A stretch of 64,000 bases of DNA from Bdellovibrionales bacterium CG10_big_fil_rev_8_21_14_0_10_45_34 (GCA_002778785.1 PEZS01000010.1:186001-250000); one strand, 5' to 3'; shown: positions 16,131 through 26,093, counted from the first letter of the stretch. Translations and numbers: made by a program. The notes: a model not told the origin generated them from the letters alone.

Positions 16131-17161
16131 TGCGAAAACTTGGGTACCAAGATGTAATAAAAGATCTTGCTACAAATAGTCTTCGCACATTTTATCTAAT
16201 TTCTGGTGAAGAAATGTTTTTGGTCGGCAGAGTGCTTGAGGCCATTGAAAAAGCTGCGGACCTTGGCGCCATGGTAGATTTCAATCGTGATGTTATTTAC
16301 GGAAGTCAGTTTGATCTGGCGAGATTTCAAGAGTCACTCTCTATGCTCCCGATGATGTCACCTCGGCGTCTTGTGGTTTTGCGTGATGCTCACCAATTAA
16401 AGGCAAAAGTTCTTGAAGAACTCATAGAGCCCCTCTCTGACTTAGAAGACACAGTCACGGTTGTGCTGCATTTTTCAAAAGTTGATCAAAGAACACGTTT
16501 TTATAAGGCTCTTGCAGCAAAGGCTATGTTCATTCAGTTAGGCACACCTTATGAAAATGAAATGCCTCAATGGATTCAATGGATTGCCAAAGAGAACGGT
16601 GTCTCGTTTGACGATCAAAGTGTCGCCTATATTCATCAGTATGTTGGCTGCGGTCTTCTCGAAACTGAAAGCGAAATAAAAAAAATTGCCGCCTATATTT
16701 CGCCTAAGAATCAGGCTACCTACGCCGACGTTAGACATGTCATATCTTCTGTAAGGGTTCACACGATTTTTGCATTTACCCAGGCGGTTGGCGAAAAAGA
16801 TTTGGTGGCCTCACTTTATTGTTTAGCTCAATTGCTACAAAACGGCGAAAGTGCCGTTGGAATTGTGGCCATGGTAGCGCGGCATTTGCGGATCATAGAA
16901 GCTGTTGCCGATGGCCAGAGATCTGGACTTTCAACTGCACAATTGGCTTCGCGGGCCGGTATCGCGCCGATGTTTCTGAAGGAGTATTTGGCCCAATCTT
17001 CGGCTTGGAGTAAAGCGCGCCCCAAGGATGCCTTGGAGGTCGTTTTAACTACTGATCGAGCTTTAAAGAGCTCGCCGGTTTCTTCGCATATATGGCTAGA
17101 AAACATGGTACTGAAACTTTGTGGAAGAGGGCTTCAAGCGCCGGAAACTTTTGGCCGATAA
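16130..17161 (+). CDS. holA: DNA polymerase III delta subunit
   Basis: A 343-residue clamp-loader subunit. The N-terminus has FYLISGEEMFLVGRVLEAIE, matching the delta-subunit ATP-site-like opening, followed by the MLPMMSPRRLVVLRDAHQLK stretch typical of HolA. A later helical domain (ARHLRIIEAVADGQ) is the collar-binding part. Delta opens the beta sliding clamp at the replication fork. It is translationally coupled to lptE and followed by a PilZ-domain gene. Confidence 0.9.
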   Translation: MRKLGYQDVIKDLATNSLRTFYLISGEEMFLVGRVLEAIEKAADLGAMVDFNRDVIYGSQFDLARFQESLSMLPMMSPRRLVVLRDAHQLKAKVLEELIEPLSDLEDTVTVVLHFSKVDQRTRFYKALAAKAMFIQLGTPYENEMPQWIQWIAKENGVSFDDQSVAYIHQYVGCGLLETESEIKKIAAYISPKNQATYADVRHVISSVRVHTIFAFTQAVGEKDLVASLYCLAQLLQNGESAVGIVAMVARHLRIIEAVADGQRSGLSTAQLASRAGIAPMFLKEYLAQSSAWSKARPKDALEVVLTTDRALKSSPVSSHIWLENMVLKLCGRGLQAPETFGR

Positions 17162-17165
17162 GCTA

Positions 17166-17521
17166 CTGTGGTATTTCAAGACGACAAATCATCCAAAAGA
17201 CGAAAGCATCCCAGACGAAAGACGGATTCACCTATGGGAATTCTGTACCGGGGAGAGTATGAGATATGCAGACTGTCTGAAATTGGAGAAGGCGGACTGG
17301 GGTTTTTCAGCGATTGCACGTATAATAAGGGATCCCAGGCTGTCGTCACATACTCTATTGAAGGTTTTTTTGTCGTAACAACAGCCGAGATAGTCTCGCA
17401 AAATTCCCGTGACGGCAAATACCACCACGGAGTCGCTTTTACAAACGTCAGTTTTGAAGCTAAAAGACGTATTCGAGATTTTATTGCCTCTCGAACAGAT
17501 ACTTACTTAGTCAACGACTGA
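17166..17521 (+). CDS. PilZ-domain protein (c-di-GMP receptor candidate)
   Basis: A ~117-residue single-domain protein. The N-terminal basic motif RRKHPRRKTD and the downstream LSEIGEGGLGF correspond to the RxxxR and (D/N)xSxxG halves of a PilZ domain, though the second is SEIGEGG and departs from consensus. C-di-GMP binding is therefore probable but not certain. It starts a few bases after holA, likely at a GTG. Its end overlaps the convergent rpsT gene by 19 bases, so the two transcripts are antisense at their ends. Confidence 0.72.
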
Positions 17522-17769
17522 AGCTGCTGAGAAAGTCTTGAGATCTTTCTCGAGACAGACTTGTAGTGAACCACGCCTTTGTTGCCGGCTTTTTGCGCCT
17601 TAGACATGAAGTCTTTAAGGAGTTCACCCGCGAGTGATTTATCACTAGCCTTAATGGCTTCACGAACTTTCTTTTCAAGTGTTCGCACGGTTGACTCGAT
17701 TCGAGTGTTAACTGCGTTTCTTCGTACTGCCTGGCGGGCGCGTTTCTCTGCCGATTTGTGAGTTGCCAA
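17503..17769 (-). CDS. rpsT: 30S ribosomal protein S20
   Basis: The 88-residue product begins MATHKSAEKRARQAVRRNAV and is lysine/arginine-rich and helical throughout (VVHYKSVSRKISRLSQQLQS at the end), as expected for S20, which binds 16S rRNA. It lies divergent to murJ, and its 3' end overlaps that of the PilZ gene. Confidence 0.96.
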   Translation of the reverse strand: MATHKSAEKRARQAVRRNAVNTRIESTVRTLEKKVREAIKASDKSLAGELLKDFMSKAQKAGNKGVVHYKSVSRKISRLSQQLQSLTK

Positions 17770-17829
17770 GTTATTGCCTCCAAACTAAGCTTTTTTGACA
17801 GATTGCGGTGTAACATACAAAGGGCAGCT

Positions 17830-19419
17830 ATGCAAGAGGCGAGTGGGCAATCGGCCATCAAGAAGACAAGTGTGGGTAAAGCGGCTCTTTGGATGGCATC
17901 CGGCACCCTGGCCAGCCGTATACTTGGACTTATCAGAGATATGACTATGGCGGCAGCTTTTGATCGCACTGTGACAGACGCGTGGCTTGTAGCGTTTCGG
18001 CTCCCTAACCTTTTTCGACGAATCCTAGGAGAGGGCTCCCTGAGCGTCACCTTCATACCTGCGTTTATAAAAAAGATGGAGACCGAAGGGCTCTCTCAAG
18101 CACGCGATTTTGCCTCTGCCATGTGGACGCTTTTATTATGTCTGCTAATACCACTCTGCGGACTTGGGATCATCTACAGCGAGCAGATTGTCGGCTTATT
18201 CACTCCAGGGGAGGCTTACCAATCCATACCTGGAAAGGTAGAGATGACCGTAATCTTTGCCAAAATCATGTTTTCATTTCTTGTACTCGTGAGTCTTTAT
18301 GCCTTTTTTATGGCCGTTCTGCAGAGTCTTGGCCGGTTCGGTCTGGCGGCATTTGCCCCTACTCTTCTAAATATTTGCCTCATTGCGAGTGCGTGGGTTC
18401 CGCAAAACTGGTTTACGCTTGAGGGCGAAGAGCTAGCGTGGGCTGTTCTCGTGGGAGGCTTCCTGCAGGTCGCTTTGCTGGTTCCGACTATAGTCAGGTT
18501 GGGTCTGTTTCCGCGATTAGTAATTCGGTTTCTTACGCCAGAGGTAAAAGGTGTACTTTTGCGAATGCTCCCCAGCGTAGTGGGGCTAGGAATCATGCAA
18601 ATGACCATTTTAGTTAATACTCGATTTGCAAGCCGATTACCAGAAGGCACGAACTCTTGGATATTCTGGGCGGATCGTATTTTGGAGTTTCCGCTTTCAC
18701 TTTTTGCTGTGAGCCTCGGGAGTGCTCTACTGCCAACGATGAGTCGTCACTGGAGCCAAGGTGACACAGCGGCCATGTCGAGGGATGGAGTTCGTTTTTT
18801 AAAATCTATTTTAACGATCTCACTTCCCATTGCAGTGTTCACTTATTTTTTAGCGCCGCAAATTGTGACTGTGCTCTTTGAAAGAGGAAACTTCTCTGCG
18901 CATGACTCTTTAATGACTGCTCAGATTTTGCAAATCTATTCCGTAGCTATTTTAGCATACAGTGTAGTTCGAGTGCTGGCACCTATGTTTTACGCAATGG
19001 AAAACACATGGTTTCCGGCTCTTGTTTCGGCCCTTTCTCTCACCGTGCACGTTGTGATGGCTCCTTTCTGGATTGAAGCTTTTCAGATTCAAGGGTTGGT
19101 GTTTTCGACAGTGCTTAGTAGCGCGATGAATGGAATACTTTTAATGCTTGGCCTTCGTTTTTGGATCGGACCGATTTGGGGGCGCGATCTAATACTTCAT
19201 TTTATTAAGTTGATCGTTATAGGGTCTTTAGTGGCACTCAGTTGTATCGTTATCGGAAACATACAAATGTTTGAGACACATTATTTAGACATGCTGTCGC
19301 AACTAATTTTATCGGCCGTAGTATTTGTGGCAGTTGTATATGCTTTTGGTAGCTTCATTGGTGTGGGTGAAGTTGTTGAGATAAAAAACAGAATACTCAA
19401 CCGATTCAAGCGCACCTAG
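17830..19419 (+). CDS. murJ: Lipid II flippase MurJ
   Basis: A ~529-residue polytopic membrane protein of the MviN/MurJ family with about 14 hydrophobic segments. The opening KAALWMASGTLASRILGLIR and FRLPNLFRRILGEGSLSVTF, containing the RxLGxxR and NxxRxxxGEG motifs, are diagnostic. It flips lipid II for peptidoglycan synthesis. I start it at the ATG 17830 (AAGGG ahead) since the family begins there; the longer frame from 17758 would overlap the rpsT start. Confidence 0.95.
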   Translation: MQEASGQSAIKKTSVGKAALWMASGTLASRILGLIRDMTMAAAFDRTVTDAWLVAFRLPNLFRRILGEGSLSVTFIPAFIKKMETEGLSQARDFASAMWTLLLCLLIPLCGLGIIYSEQIVGLFTPGEAYQSIPGKVEMTVIFAKIMFSFLVLVSLYAFFMAVLQSLGRFGLAAFAPTLLNICLIASAWVPQNWFTLEGEELAWAVLVGGFLQVALLVPTIVRLGLFPRLVIRFLTPEVKGVLLRMLPSVVGLGIMQMTILVNTRFASRLPEGTNSWIFWADRILEFPLSLFAVSLGSALLPTMSRHWSQGDTAAMSRDGVRFLKSILTISLPIAVFTYFLAPQIVTVLFERGNFSAHDSLMTAQILQIYSVAILAYSVVRVLAPMFYAMENTWFPALVSALSLTVHVVMAPFWIEAFQIQGLVFSTVLSSAMNGILLMLGLRFWIGPIWGRDLILHFIKLIVIGSLVALSCIVIGNIQMFETHYLDMLSQLILSAVVFVAVVYAFGSFIGVGEVVEIKNRILNRFKRT

Positions 19420-19501
19420 GAAGAAATCTAATTGCAATGATGTAACAAAAAAGCAAAGGAACCGCTCCAAAATTAATTGAAAAAGAACGGTACCTAAAAT
19501 A

Positions 19502-20653
19502 TTAGTTTGAGCGCCATTTGACGTAATCGAAGCTCCATCGATAATTTTGAGAGAACTGCTTGCCGCTCCAGAATTCAGCCCCCTTAACTCCACCCGCAAA
19601 AATCTTGTCTCCGCGCTCAAGGTAAACGGCATTTCCGGTGTGCTTCCAAAGCCAGGCATACGCCGGTGCAATAAGAAGATTCAAATCGGGTTCGCCCGCA
19701 GATTTACTCTTAACGTCGTAGAAAAAAGAAAGGTCTTTTTCAATCCAAGCAGCCTTCCAAAGTTGATCTGTGGCTTTTTCTAGCGCGGCAATTGCTGACG
19801 TTGAGTTTGTGAGCTCGATGTATTCGATTAACGCGGCAAAATTAAGACCCAGCATATAGGGCGCCCACCACGAGCATGTCTGTTTATCTAGTACAGTATC
19901 TAGATGGCCTAGCGCAAATCCCACAGCCTTTTCGAGATTAGGATGTCTGCCAAATCCTGCCTTTTCGTAGGCAATGTATGCTTGAATAATATAGGCAATT
20001 TCTCGGACGTATTGGCACTTGTCGCCTACAGTTAACGGAGCAAAGGCGGAGTACAATGCCATTCTTTTAATTGCTTCCTTTGAGCTTGCATCACCTCGTA
20101 GCTGCCAGTTCGTATACATTCCGTGCGGGAATATTCGCCAACCTGAGAGGCGGCCAACCGGATAAGTGACTCCGTTTGTTGTAGACAATACCCAGTCTCT
20201 GTAGGCTTCAGCCGCCCATCTCGCGCATTCAAGCCAACTGTTATCTCCTGTGTATTCAGCAATCTGAAAATAAACTCGAGCGCCATCGTAGAACCAAACG
20301 TTGCCTTCATTTGAAACTCCTGACGACCCAATCGCCCCGCGAATTTGAGACTCAACGCAATATTTCTTTCCGTCAAGCATACGTGTTTTCCAAAGCTCAA
20401 GTTCTGGAATCGGTCCACCAATCGCCGGAAGTTGTGTCGACCCATCGTTTTCTCCAACACCTATTTCGTTAGAGTTACCCGACTGGTCAGGATTATCTGA
20501 AGAGTTTTTGCCGGGGTCGTGAGAAGAAGAGCTCAAGTTTGAGACTTCTCCGGCAACCTTGAAAGGTGACTCAGAAGAACAAGATACAACGAAAGCTGCA
20601 AATGCCAACTGCGACAATAATCTAAAAATGAAACGTATCATTGTGAACCCCAC
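19502..20653 (-). CDS. Lipoprotein with an alpha-helical toroid (six-hairpin glycosidase-like) domain
   Basis: A 383-residue lipoprotein: a signal peptide with lipobox (AAFVVSCSS), then a low-complexity Ser/Asn/Gly/Asp linker to about residue 75. A helical domain follows, with repeated aromatic-rich helices such as NVWFYDGARVYFQIAEYTGD, WAAEAYRDWVL and APAYAWLWKHTGNAVYLERG. This spacing of paired helices is that of alpha/alpha-toroid carbohydrate-active enzymes. I cannot assign a GH/PL family or catalytic residues, so the activity is open. It probably sits on the cell surface or in the periplasm. It is convergent with murJ. Confidence 0.7.
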   Translation of the reverse strand: MGFTMIRFIFRLLSQLAFAAFVVSCSSESPFKVAGEVSNLSSSSHDPGKNSSDNPDQSGNSNEIGVGENDGSTQLPAIGGPIPELELWKTRMLDGKKYCVESQIRGAIGSSGVSNEGNVWFYDGARVYFQIAEYTGDNSWLECARWAAEAYRDWVLSTTNGVTYPVGRLSGWRIFPHGMYTNWQLRGDASSKEAIKRMALYSAFAPLTVGDKCQYVREIAYIIQAYIAYEKAGFGRHPNLEKAVGFALGHLDTVLDKQTCSWWAPYMLGLNFAALIEYIELTNSTSAIAALEKATDQLWKAAWIEKDLSFFYDVKSKSAGEPDLNLLIAPAYAWLWKHTGNAVYLERGDKIFAGGVKGAEFWSGKQFSQNYRWSFDYVKWRSN

Positions 20654-20954
20654 CCTCTACTACTGTATTTAAATGCAATCCGCATACCCAGGTATTGCAT
20701 TCCAGAGCGACCTAGAAGAGAGCTCGTAATGTGTTGCTGTCGAAACTATGAGAAGCAAACTTTTTTTTTACAGTATTGGAAGGGGATTCTGCGGTGTAAT
20801 TACCAAGCGATTCTGACCCTATTTAATTACCAAGGGAATTTAACCCTATTTGTGTTTCATTTGGTAACAGCAGGTCGTACAAATTCAACTAACCTGGTTG
20901 GGATATCATTTGATTCGGAGAGGTTAAAAACAAAGTTGTCTTTGATTTGGACAC
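20654..20954. other. Intergenic region with a two-copy 27-bp tandem repeat
   Basis: No gene is supported. At 20798-20824 and 20825-20851 two adjacent 27-base units begin AATTACCAAG and end ACCCTATTT, with 23 of 27 positions identical; a more diverged third copy may precede them. The region also has a T tract near 20760. It lies between mazG and the toroid lipoprotein, both on the minus strand, so it could hold the lipoprotein's promoter. Confidence 0.5.
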
Positions 20955-21842
20955 TTATTTTTGCAAAGAATGCGTGGATTCAGATGAAGCAACCTCGCCG
21001 GTGCGCAGGAGTTTTTTTGCTTTGTCCCAAAGCTCTTCTTTTTTAGCATTGTCCAAAGTTTTAAAATCGAGTTTTTCCTCTGAACAGATCTCATCCATTT
21101 TTGCGAATCTCTTTAAAAATTTTCGATTGGCGTTTCTTAAGCTAGTTTCGGCGTCTATTTCGAGATGCCTGGCGAGCTGAGAAACGCAAAACAGCAAATC
21201 GCCTATTTCTTCCGCCTGTCGCTCGCGGGTTTCAAACAGGGCCTCTTCTACTTCCCTTAACTCTTCTTTCACTTTTTCGACGACTGCGTCTGAGCTACTC
21301 CAATCAAAATTTACAAGCCGAGATTTTTCGCCAATCTTTTGTGCGACCTGAAGTGCTGGAAGGCCTTTAGGAATTCTGCGAAGGGAATCCAAAAGCTGTT
21401 TCTGTTGAGACCGAGCGCTGTCGTCGCGCGATTCTTTAGCTTTGATTTCTTCCCATTGAGCGCGAAGCTCCACGTCATTAAGAGTTTGCTTGGTGGCAAA
21501 AACGTGAGGATGCCTACTTACTAATTTTTCGTTCAGCTGTTTAGCTACCTCGCCGAAATCAAATTGATTGTTTAGGCGGGCTATTTCGCAATGAAAAACA
21601 ACTTGCAAAAGCACATCACCGAGTTCCTTGATAAACTCTTGATTCCCGGATTCGCTAGTGCCATCAGTTTCGTGAAGATTTTCAATAGCCTCGATCAACT
21701 CGTGGGTCTCTTCTATCAGGTACGGGACTAGGCTTTTGTGGGTCTGTTTTTGATCCCAAGGGCATCCATTTGGGCCAAGTAATTGTGACATGGTAGACAA
21801 AAGTTGATTAACCGGGCCTATATCGGGGACTGTGTAAGACAA
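20955..21842 (-). CDS. mazG: Nucleoside triphosphate pyrophosphohydrolase MazG
   Basis: A 295-residue two-domain MazG. The N-terminal part opens with LLGPNGCPWDQKQTHKSLVP and YLIEETHELIEAIE, then ELGDVLLQVVFHCEIA. These provide the EExxE and ExxD metal-binding motifs that coordinate magnesium for NTP hydrolysis to NMP and pyrophosphate. The C-terminal domain repeats the pattern (EEIGDLLFCVSQLAR). A long charged tail follows. It is transcribed divergently from the HD phosphodiesterase gene. Confidence 0.92.
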   Translation of the reverse strand: MSYTVPDIGPVNQLLSTMSQLLGPNGCPWDQKQTHKSLVPYLIEETHELIEAIENLHETDGTSESGNQEFIKELGDVLLQVVFHCEIARLNNQFDFGEVAKQLNEKLVSRHPHVFATKQTLNDVELRAQWEEIKAKESRDDSARSQQKQLLDSLRRIPKGLPALQVAQKIGEKSRLVNFDWSSSDAVVEKVKEELREVEEALFETRERQAEEIGDLLFCVSQLARHLEIDAETSLRNANRKFLKRFAKMDEICSEEKLDFKTLDNAKKEELWDKAKKLLRTGEVASSESTHSLQK

Positions 21843-21944
21843 AATAGACGTCCTTTCGTGTCAATTCCTTGAAAATTCCGATAGGATAAATAGCAAGCTC
21901 GGAATATTTTTTATATAGATCTCGTGAAGGATATCTAACAAAAG

Positions 21945-24386
21945 ATGGGCGATAGTTCAAAGCTCGGAAAATATGAAAGTCCTAAGTCACCATGGCGCCG
22001 TGGTGGGGTGGTGTACAGGTTTAAAAAGTTCCTCAGTTGGATAGACAGCCTGGGGCTTGAGAAGAGCTTCGTAGGCAGAGGATTACTTAAACTAGAGGAC
22101 AGATTCAAAATTCGCCGGATAGTCTTATTATTCGTGTACGGCCTTGTGCTCGCATTTATATCTAATCTCGACCTCGATTTTTTCTATACCGGATATTCCG
22201 AAGGCGATATTGCAGCCACAGATATAAAATCTCCGATAGGGCTAGATTACATTGACTACGCACAGACCGAGAACAAGCGGCTCGAGCAGGAGCGAGCCGT
22301 ACCGCCAGTTATGGACTTTGATCGAGAGCTCTATGAAGGCCTCATCAACGGAATTTACGCTGGCTTTCGCGAAATGCGAAAGCTTATCCGCCAAGAAGGG
22401 ATTCCGGCTAAAGGAATAGGACGCGACGAAAAGATCAAAGAATTCATTCAGCATCGAAGTCGTTTCGACACTTTGTTAGGTGCGGGATCGATTCAAAACC
22501 GAGATTTTGAATGGTTGGTCGAGAAGAATTTTAGCGTCGCGATTGAAAACTTTATTTTAAGAGTCCTAGAGGCCCGAGCCGGGTTGTACCTTACAAGCGA
22601 TCTTGCCGCCTTAAATGCTATGACTGACGAGAAAATCGTCTTGCGTGTTGTTCGCCAGGGTGGAGGGGGCAATGAGTTACCAGTAAGAATAACAGAGCTT
22701 TCCGATGTTTCCGAAGCAAGAAAGCTTAACGAAAAAAATGCAGGCCGAGCTGATAGACTTGGAGCAGATGCAAAGCTTCACCTTCAAAGGATTGTCGATG
22801 CTCTTGTTATTGCAAATGTCACACTGAATCGACAAGAGACATTAGATAGGAAGCAAAAAGCAAGGGATTCGGTGAGGCCGCTTAAGACGAGTATTGCTAA
22901 AAATCAGACAATTCTCACATCTGGGTCTGTTGTACAACCATCGCACATAGAAATTCTCAACGAAATAGAGCGTAAGCAAAAAGAAAAGGTAGATGACTTT
23001 AACTCATTGGTTCTTTCTCTGATCTTTGTAGTTGTCGTGTTGGTTTTTGCATCGTATTTGCGACGGTTTACACTCAACAAAGTCAAAATTCCGAACAAAG
23101 ATTTAACAGCGATGGGGGTTGCCACATTGGCGGTTCTTATTGCCTCGAAGATTTCCTATTTTCTAGTCAATGAGTCTCTTGGAGAAAGGTTCTCAGGGCT
23201 AATACCCCAAATGGCTTACATTTATCTGCTTCCGTTTGCAGCAGCGCCAATGCTGGTTGGGCTGATCATTTCCTTTGGCGAAGTCGTATGGTTGTTCACA
23301 TTGTTTGCGTCTATTGTCTTTGGCCTCTCGTTTGATGGTGATGCCACGATTCTTCTCGTTACGGCAGTGGGTGGTATTGCCGCAGCTCGAGGCGTATATG
23401 GGTGTAAAAAGAGAAACGATATCTATTTTGCCGGATTGAGGACTGGAGTTGTAAACGCTTCGGTCATAACATTGTTAATGCTTCTTACGTCGAGTACATC
23501 CGAGTGGGGCCGAGATATCCTTTGGTGCGCACTTGCTGGTTTAATATCGGGTGTATTTAGTTCCTTTGTTGCCATGACTTTGGTGCCTTTGTTCGAGAGC
23601 TTGTTCAATTACACGACGGATGTGAAGCTACTTGAGTTAGGCAATTTAGATCATCCCCTGATGAAAGAGATGTTAGTTAAAGCGCCTGGGACCTACCACC
23701 ATTCACTTGTCGTTGGCAGCATGGTTGAAGCAGCAGCTGAGCGTATCGGAGCTAATCCTTTGCTGGCGAAAGTGGCCAGCTACTACCACGATATTGGTAA
23801 GCTTAAGCATCCTCAGTACTTTATTGAGAATCAGAGGCCGGGGCATAACCCGCACGATCATTTGTCTCCTCATATGAGTAAGACTGTCTTAATAGCTCAC
23901 GTAAAAGATGGTGTCGAAATGGCGAAACGCTACAAGCTGGGTAAGCCTATTGTCGATGTCATACTTCAACACCATGGTACGACGCTCATTTCCTATTTTT
24001 ACAATCGAGCGCTTGAAAGAGCCGAAGTGAGTCTTTCAGATCCAGATGAAGGCGATTTTAGGTATCCGGGGCCTAAGCCTCAGTTTCGAGAGGCAGCACT
24101 TTGTATGTTGGCTGATAGCATAGAGGCGGCCGCACGATCTTTAGATGAGCCAACGCCGGTTAGGCTTCGCAATATAGTGAAGAATATAATTAACAGAAAA
24201 TTTTTAGACGGTCAGCTCGATGAATGTAATCTCACATTGAGAGACCTTTCTTCAATTGAATCAGCCTTTACCAAAGTAATTTTGGGAATCTATCACCAGC
24301 GCATTGATTATCCGAAACATGCTGGAGGCGGTGCATCTGAACCGTCACCTACGAGACCAAAGATTGTTTCCGTTCGCAATCATTGA
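21945..24386 (+). CDS. 7TM-HD family phosphohydrolase (PgpH-like)
   Basis: An 813-residue membrane protein. An N-terminal helix at about residues 45-65 is followed by a ~300-residue extracytoplasmic 7TMR-HDED-type region, then about seven hydrophobic segments (residues ~345-550) and a cytosolic HD domain. The HD motif itself is YYHDIGKLKHPQYF, with His615-Asp616, preceded by PGTYHHSLVVGSM. In other bacteria this family (PgpH) hydrolyses c-di-AMP. No diadenylate cyclase lies in this window, so the substrate is inferred. ybeY follows by 12 bases, a conserved neighbourhood. Confidence 0.88.
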   Translation: MGDSSKLGKYESPKSPWRRGGVVYRFKKFLSWIDSLGLEKSFVGRGLLKLEDRFKIRRIVLLFVYGLVLAFISNLDLDFFYTGYSEGDIAATDIKSPIGLDYIDYAQTENKRLEQERAVPPVMDFDRELYEGLINGIYAGFREMRKLIRQEGIPAKGIGRDEKIKEFIQHRSRFDTLLGAGSIQNRDFEWLVEKNFSVAIENFILRVLEARAGLYLTSDLAALNAMTDEKIVLRVVRQGGGGNELPVRITELSDVSEARKLNEKNAGRADRLGADAKLHLQRIVDALVIANVTLNRQETLDRKQKARDSVRPLKTSIAKNQTILTSGSVVQPSHIEILNEIERKQKEKVDDFNSLVLSLIFVVVVLVFASYLRRFTLNKVKIPNKDLTAMGVATLAVLIASKISYFLVNESLGERFSGLIPQMAYIYLLPFAAAPMLVGLIISFGEVVWLFTLFASIVFGLSFDGDATILLVTAVGGIAAARGVYGCKKRNDIYFAGLRTGVVNASVITLLMLLTSSTSEWGRDILWCALAGLISGVFSSFVAMTLVPLFESLFNYTTDVKLLELGNLDHPLMKEMLVKAPGTYHHSLVVGSMVEAAAERIGANPLLAKVASYYHDIGKLKHPQYFIENQRPGHNPHDHLSPHMSKTVLIAHVKDGVEMAKRYKLGKPIVDVILQHHGTTLISYFYNRALERAEVSLSDPDEGDFRYPGPKPQFREAALCMLADSIEAAARSLDEPTPVRLRNIVKNIINRKFLDGQLDECNLTLRDLSSIESAFTKVILGIYHQRIDYPKHAGGGASEPSPTRPKIVSVRNH

Positions 24387-24398
24387 GAAGCTAACGGA

Positions 24399-24845
24399 AT
24401 GAAGTTAGAAATCTTTAAAAACACGCGCGCAAATATTTCTTTAAAATTTATAGAAACCAAACTGAAAGAAGTAGAGAAGAGTTTACGAAAAGTATGTGGC
24501 TACAAAAGTCACGAAGTTCTGAGAGTCGTCTTTATTGATGCCGCGCAGATGAAAAAACTTAATCATCAGTATCGATCCAAAAATAAGGTGACGGATGTTT
24601 TAAGCTTTCAAGGGGTTGAAGATGGAGTCTTCGGAGAGCTCGTTTTCTGTATGCCCGTTCTTAGGGAGCAAGCAAAGCAGAATAGCTGGCCTGTTTCTAC
24701 CGAATTCCTCTATTTAACGATTCACGGCCTTTTGCATTTGCATGGCATGGATCACGAACGCTCAGTAGTAGAAGCCGAAAAAATGTTCAGCATCCAAGAT
24801 CGAATATTTTCTCAAATCACAGGGATTCCCTTAAAAGGCACCTAA
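24399..24845 (+). CDS. ybeY: rRNA maturation endoribonuclease YbeY
   Basis: A 148-residue metalloprotein. The zinc site HGLLHLHGMDHE (His109, His113, His119) is the defining HGxLHLxGxDH motif. The preceding NKVTDVLSF matches the family. YbeY acts in 16S rRNA 3' maturation and ribosome quality control. It is co-transcribed with the HD phosphodiesterase. A 7-bp hairpin (24837-24853, GGCACCT-AAC-AGGTGCC) spans its stop codon but lacks a T tract. Confidence 0.94.
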   Translation: MKLEIFKNTRANISLKFIETKLKEVEKSLRKVCGYKSHEVLRVVFIDAAQMKKLNHQYRSKNKVTDVLSFQGVEDGVFGELVFCMPVLREQAKQNSWPVSTEFLYLTIHGLLHLHGMDHERSVVEAEKMFSIQDRIFSQITGIPLKGT

Positions 24846-24971
24846 CAGGTGCCTGTCAAATCGCTAGCTCAGCTGCGTTAATTGCAACCTGAACGGACAA
24901 TTGCTACCATCCAGTATCGGGTACCATTATAGATTTTCGCGTTAGCTAGTTCATAGATCGAGGGATAAAAA

Positions 24972-26091
24972 ATGTCATTGGCAACAGAGTTGGGTGAGCT
25001 GAATGGTCGAGTGGCGAATCTTCAGGAGGAACTGAGCAAATTGCGGAGGTATCTTTGACGTCGAACGCCGTAAGGCTCGACTCGAAGAGGTCGGTAACTC
25101 TTTAAAGAACCCCGCTGTCTGGGAAAAGCCAGCTGAGCTTCAGAAGTTCAATAAAGAAAAAGTACTCCTCGAAAAGTCTCTAGAAACTTGGAGCTCTTTT
25201 GAGTCTGGCGTTTCAGACGCTTTAGTCCTACTTGGGTTTGCTAAAGAAGATGACGATGAAAATTCCTTTGAAGAGCTTAAACAATTAGTTAAGAGGCTCG
25301 AAAAACAGTCTGAAGATCTAGAACTTGAAAAGATGCTTCGAGGCGAGACAGACGCCAACTCGGCGTATCTTTCTATCAATTCGGGCGCAGGAGGTACAGA
25401 GGCCTGTGACTGGGCCGATATGCTTTTTCGAATGTACACTCGGTATGCCCAAAATAGTGGTTTTAAAGTGGAGATACTCGACATCTCCCATGGAGAAGAA
25501 GCGGGAATAAAATCTGCAACCATACAGATTCAGGGCCCATTCGCGTACGGATTTCTCAAGGCAGAAAATGGGGTCCATAGGTTGGTGCGAATAAGTCCGT
25601 TTGATTCAAACGCAAGAAGACATACCAGTTTTGCATCGGTTTTTGCTTGGCCAGAGATCGATGATGAGATCGAGATCGAAATTCGCACCGAAGACTTAAG
25701 AATTGATACCTATCGCTCGAGTGGTGCGGGTGGTCAGCATGTCAATAAAACTGACTCCGCCGTACGAATGACACATATTCCGACGGGTATAGTTGTACAG
25801 TGTCAGAACCAGAGAAGCCAGCATGCCAATAGAGACAAGGCTATGAAAATGATGAAGGCAGCTCTCTACGAGAGAGAAGTAGAAGAGCGCAATAAGCTGA
25901 AAGATGAAGTGGAGTCGACAAAAAAAGCGAATGAGTGGGGAAGCCAAATTCGCTCTTATGTGATGCAGCCCTACCAGCTCGTTAAAGACCACAGAACAGG
26001 CTATGAAACGAGTCAGGTTCAAGATGTTATGAACGGGGATCTAGACGCATTCATCAAGTCTTACTTAAGAAGTTCCACGGCTGGGATATAA
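24972..26091 (+). CDS. prfB: Peptide chain release factor 2, with programmed +1 frameshift
   Basis: The first frame runs from ATG 24972 for 28 codons to an in-frame TGA at 25056-25058. The second runs from GAC 25057 to the stop at 26091. The junction CTTTGAC (25053-25059) preceded by GGAGGT is the classic RF2 autoregulatory frameshift site, with its internal Shine-Dalgarno. The joined protein (~372 residues) has the SPF tripeptide anticodon (VRISPFDSNARRHTS) for UGA/UAA recognition and the GGQ loop (SGAGGQHVNKTDSAVR) for peptide release. When RF2 is scarce, slow decoding of UGA favours the shift. Confidence 0.96.
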
Positions 26092-26093
26092 CT

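Noticed and set aside
17511-18056. Long minus-strand ORF over rpsT and murJ (181 codons)
   Set aside because: It is antisense to the unambiguous murJ and shares rpsT's region in another frame; no recognisable domain.
20032-20460. Minus-strand ORF inside the toroid lipoprotein gene
   Set aside because: Same strand, different frame of a clearly coding region, with no start site or motif; a shadow ORF.
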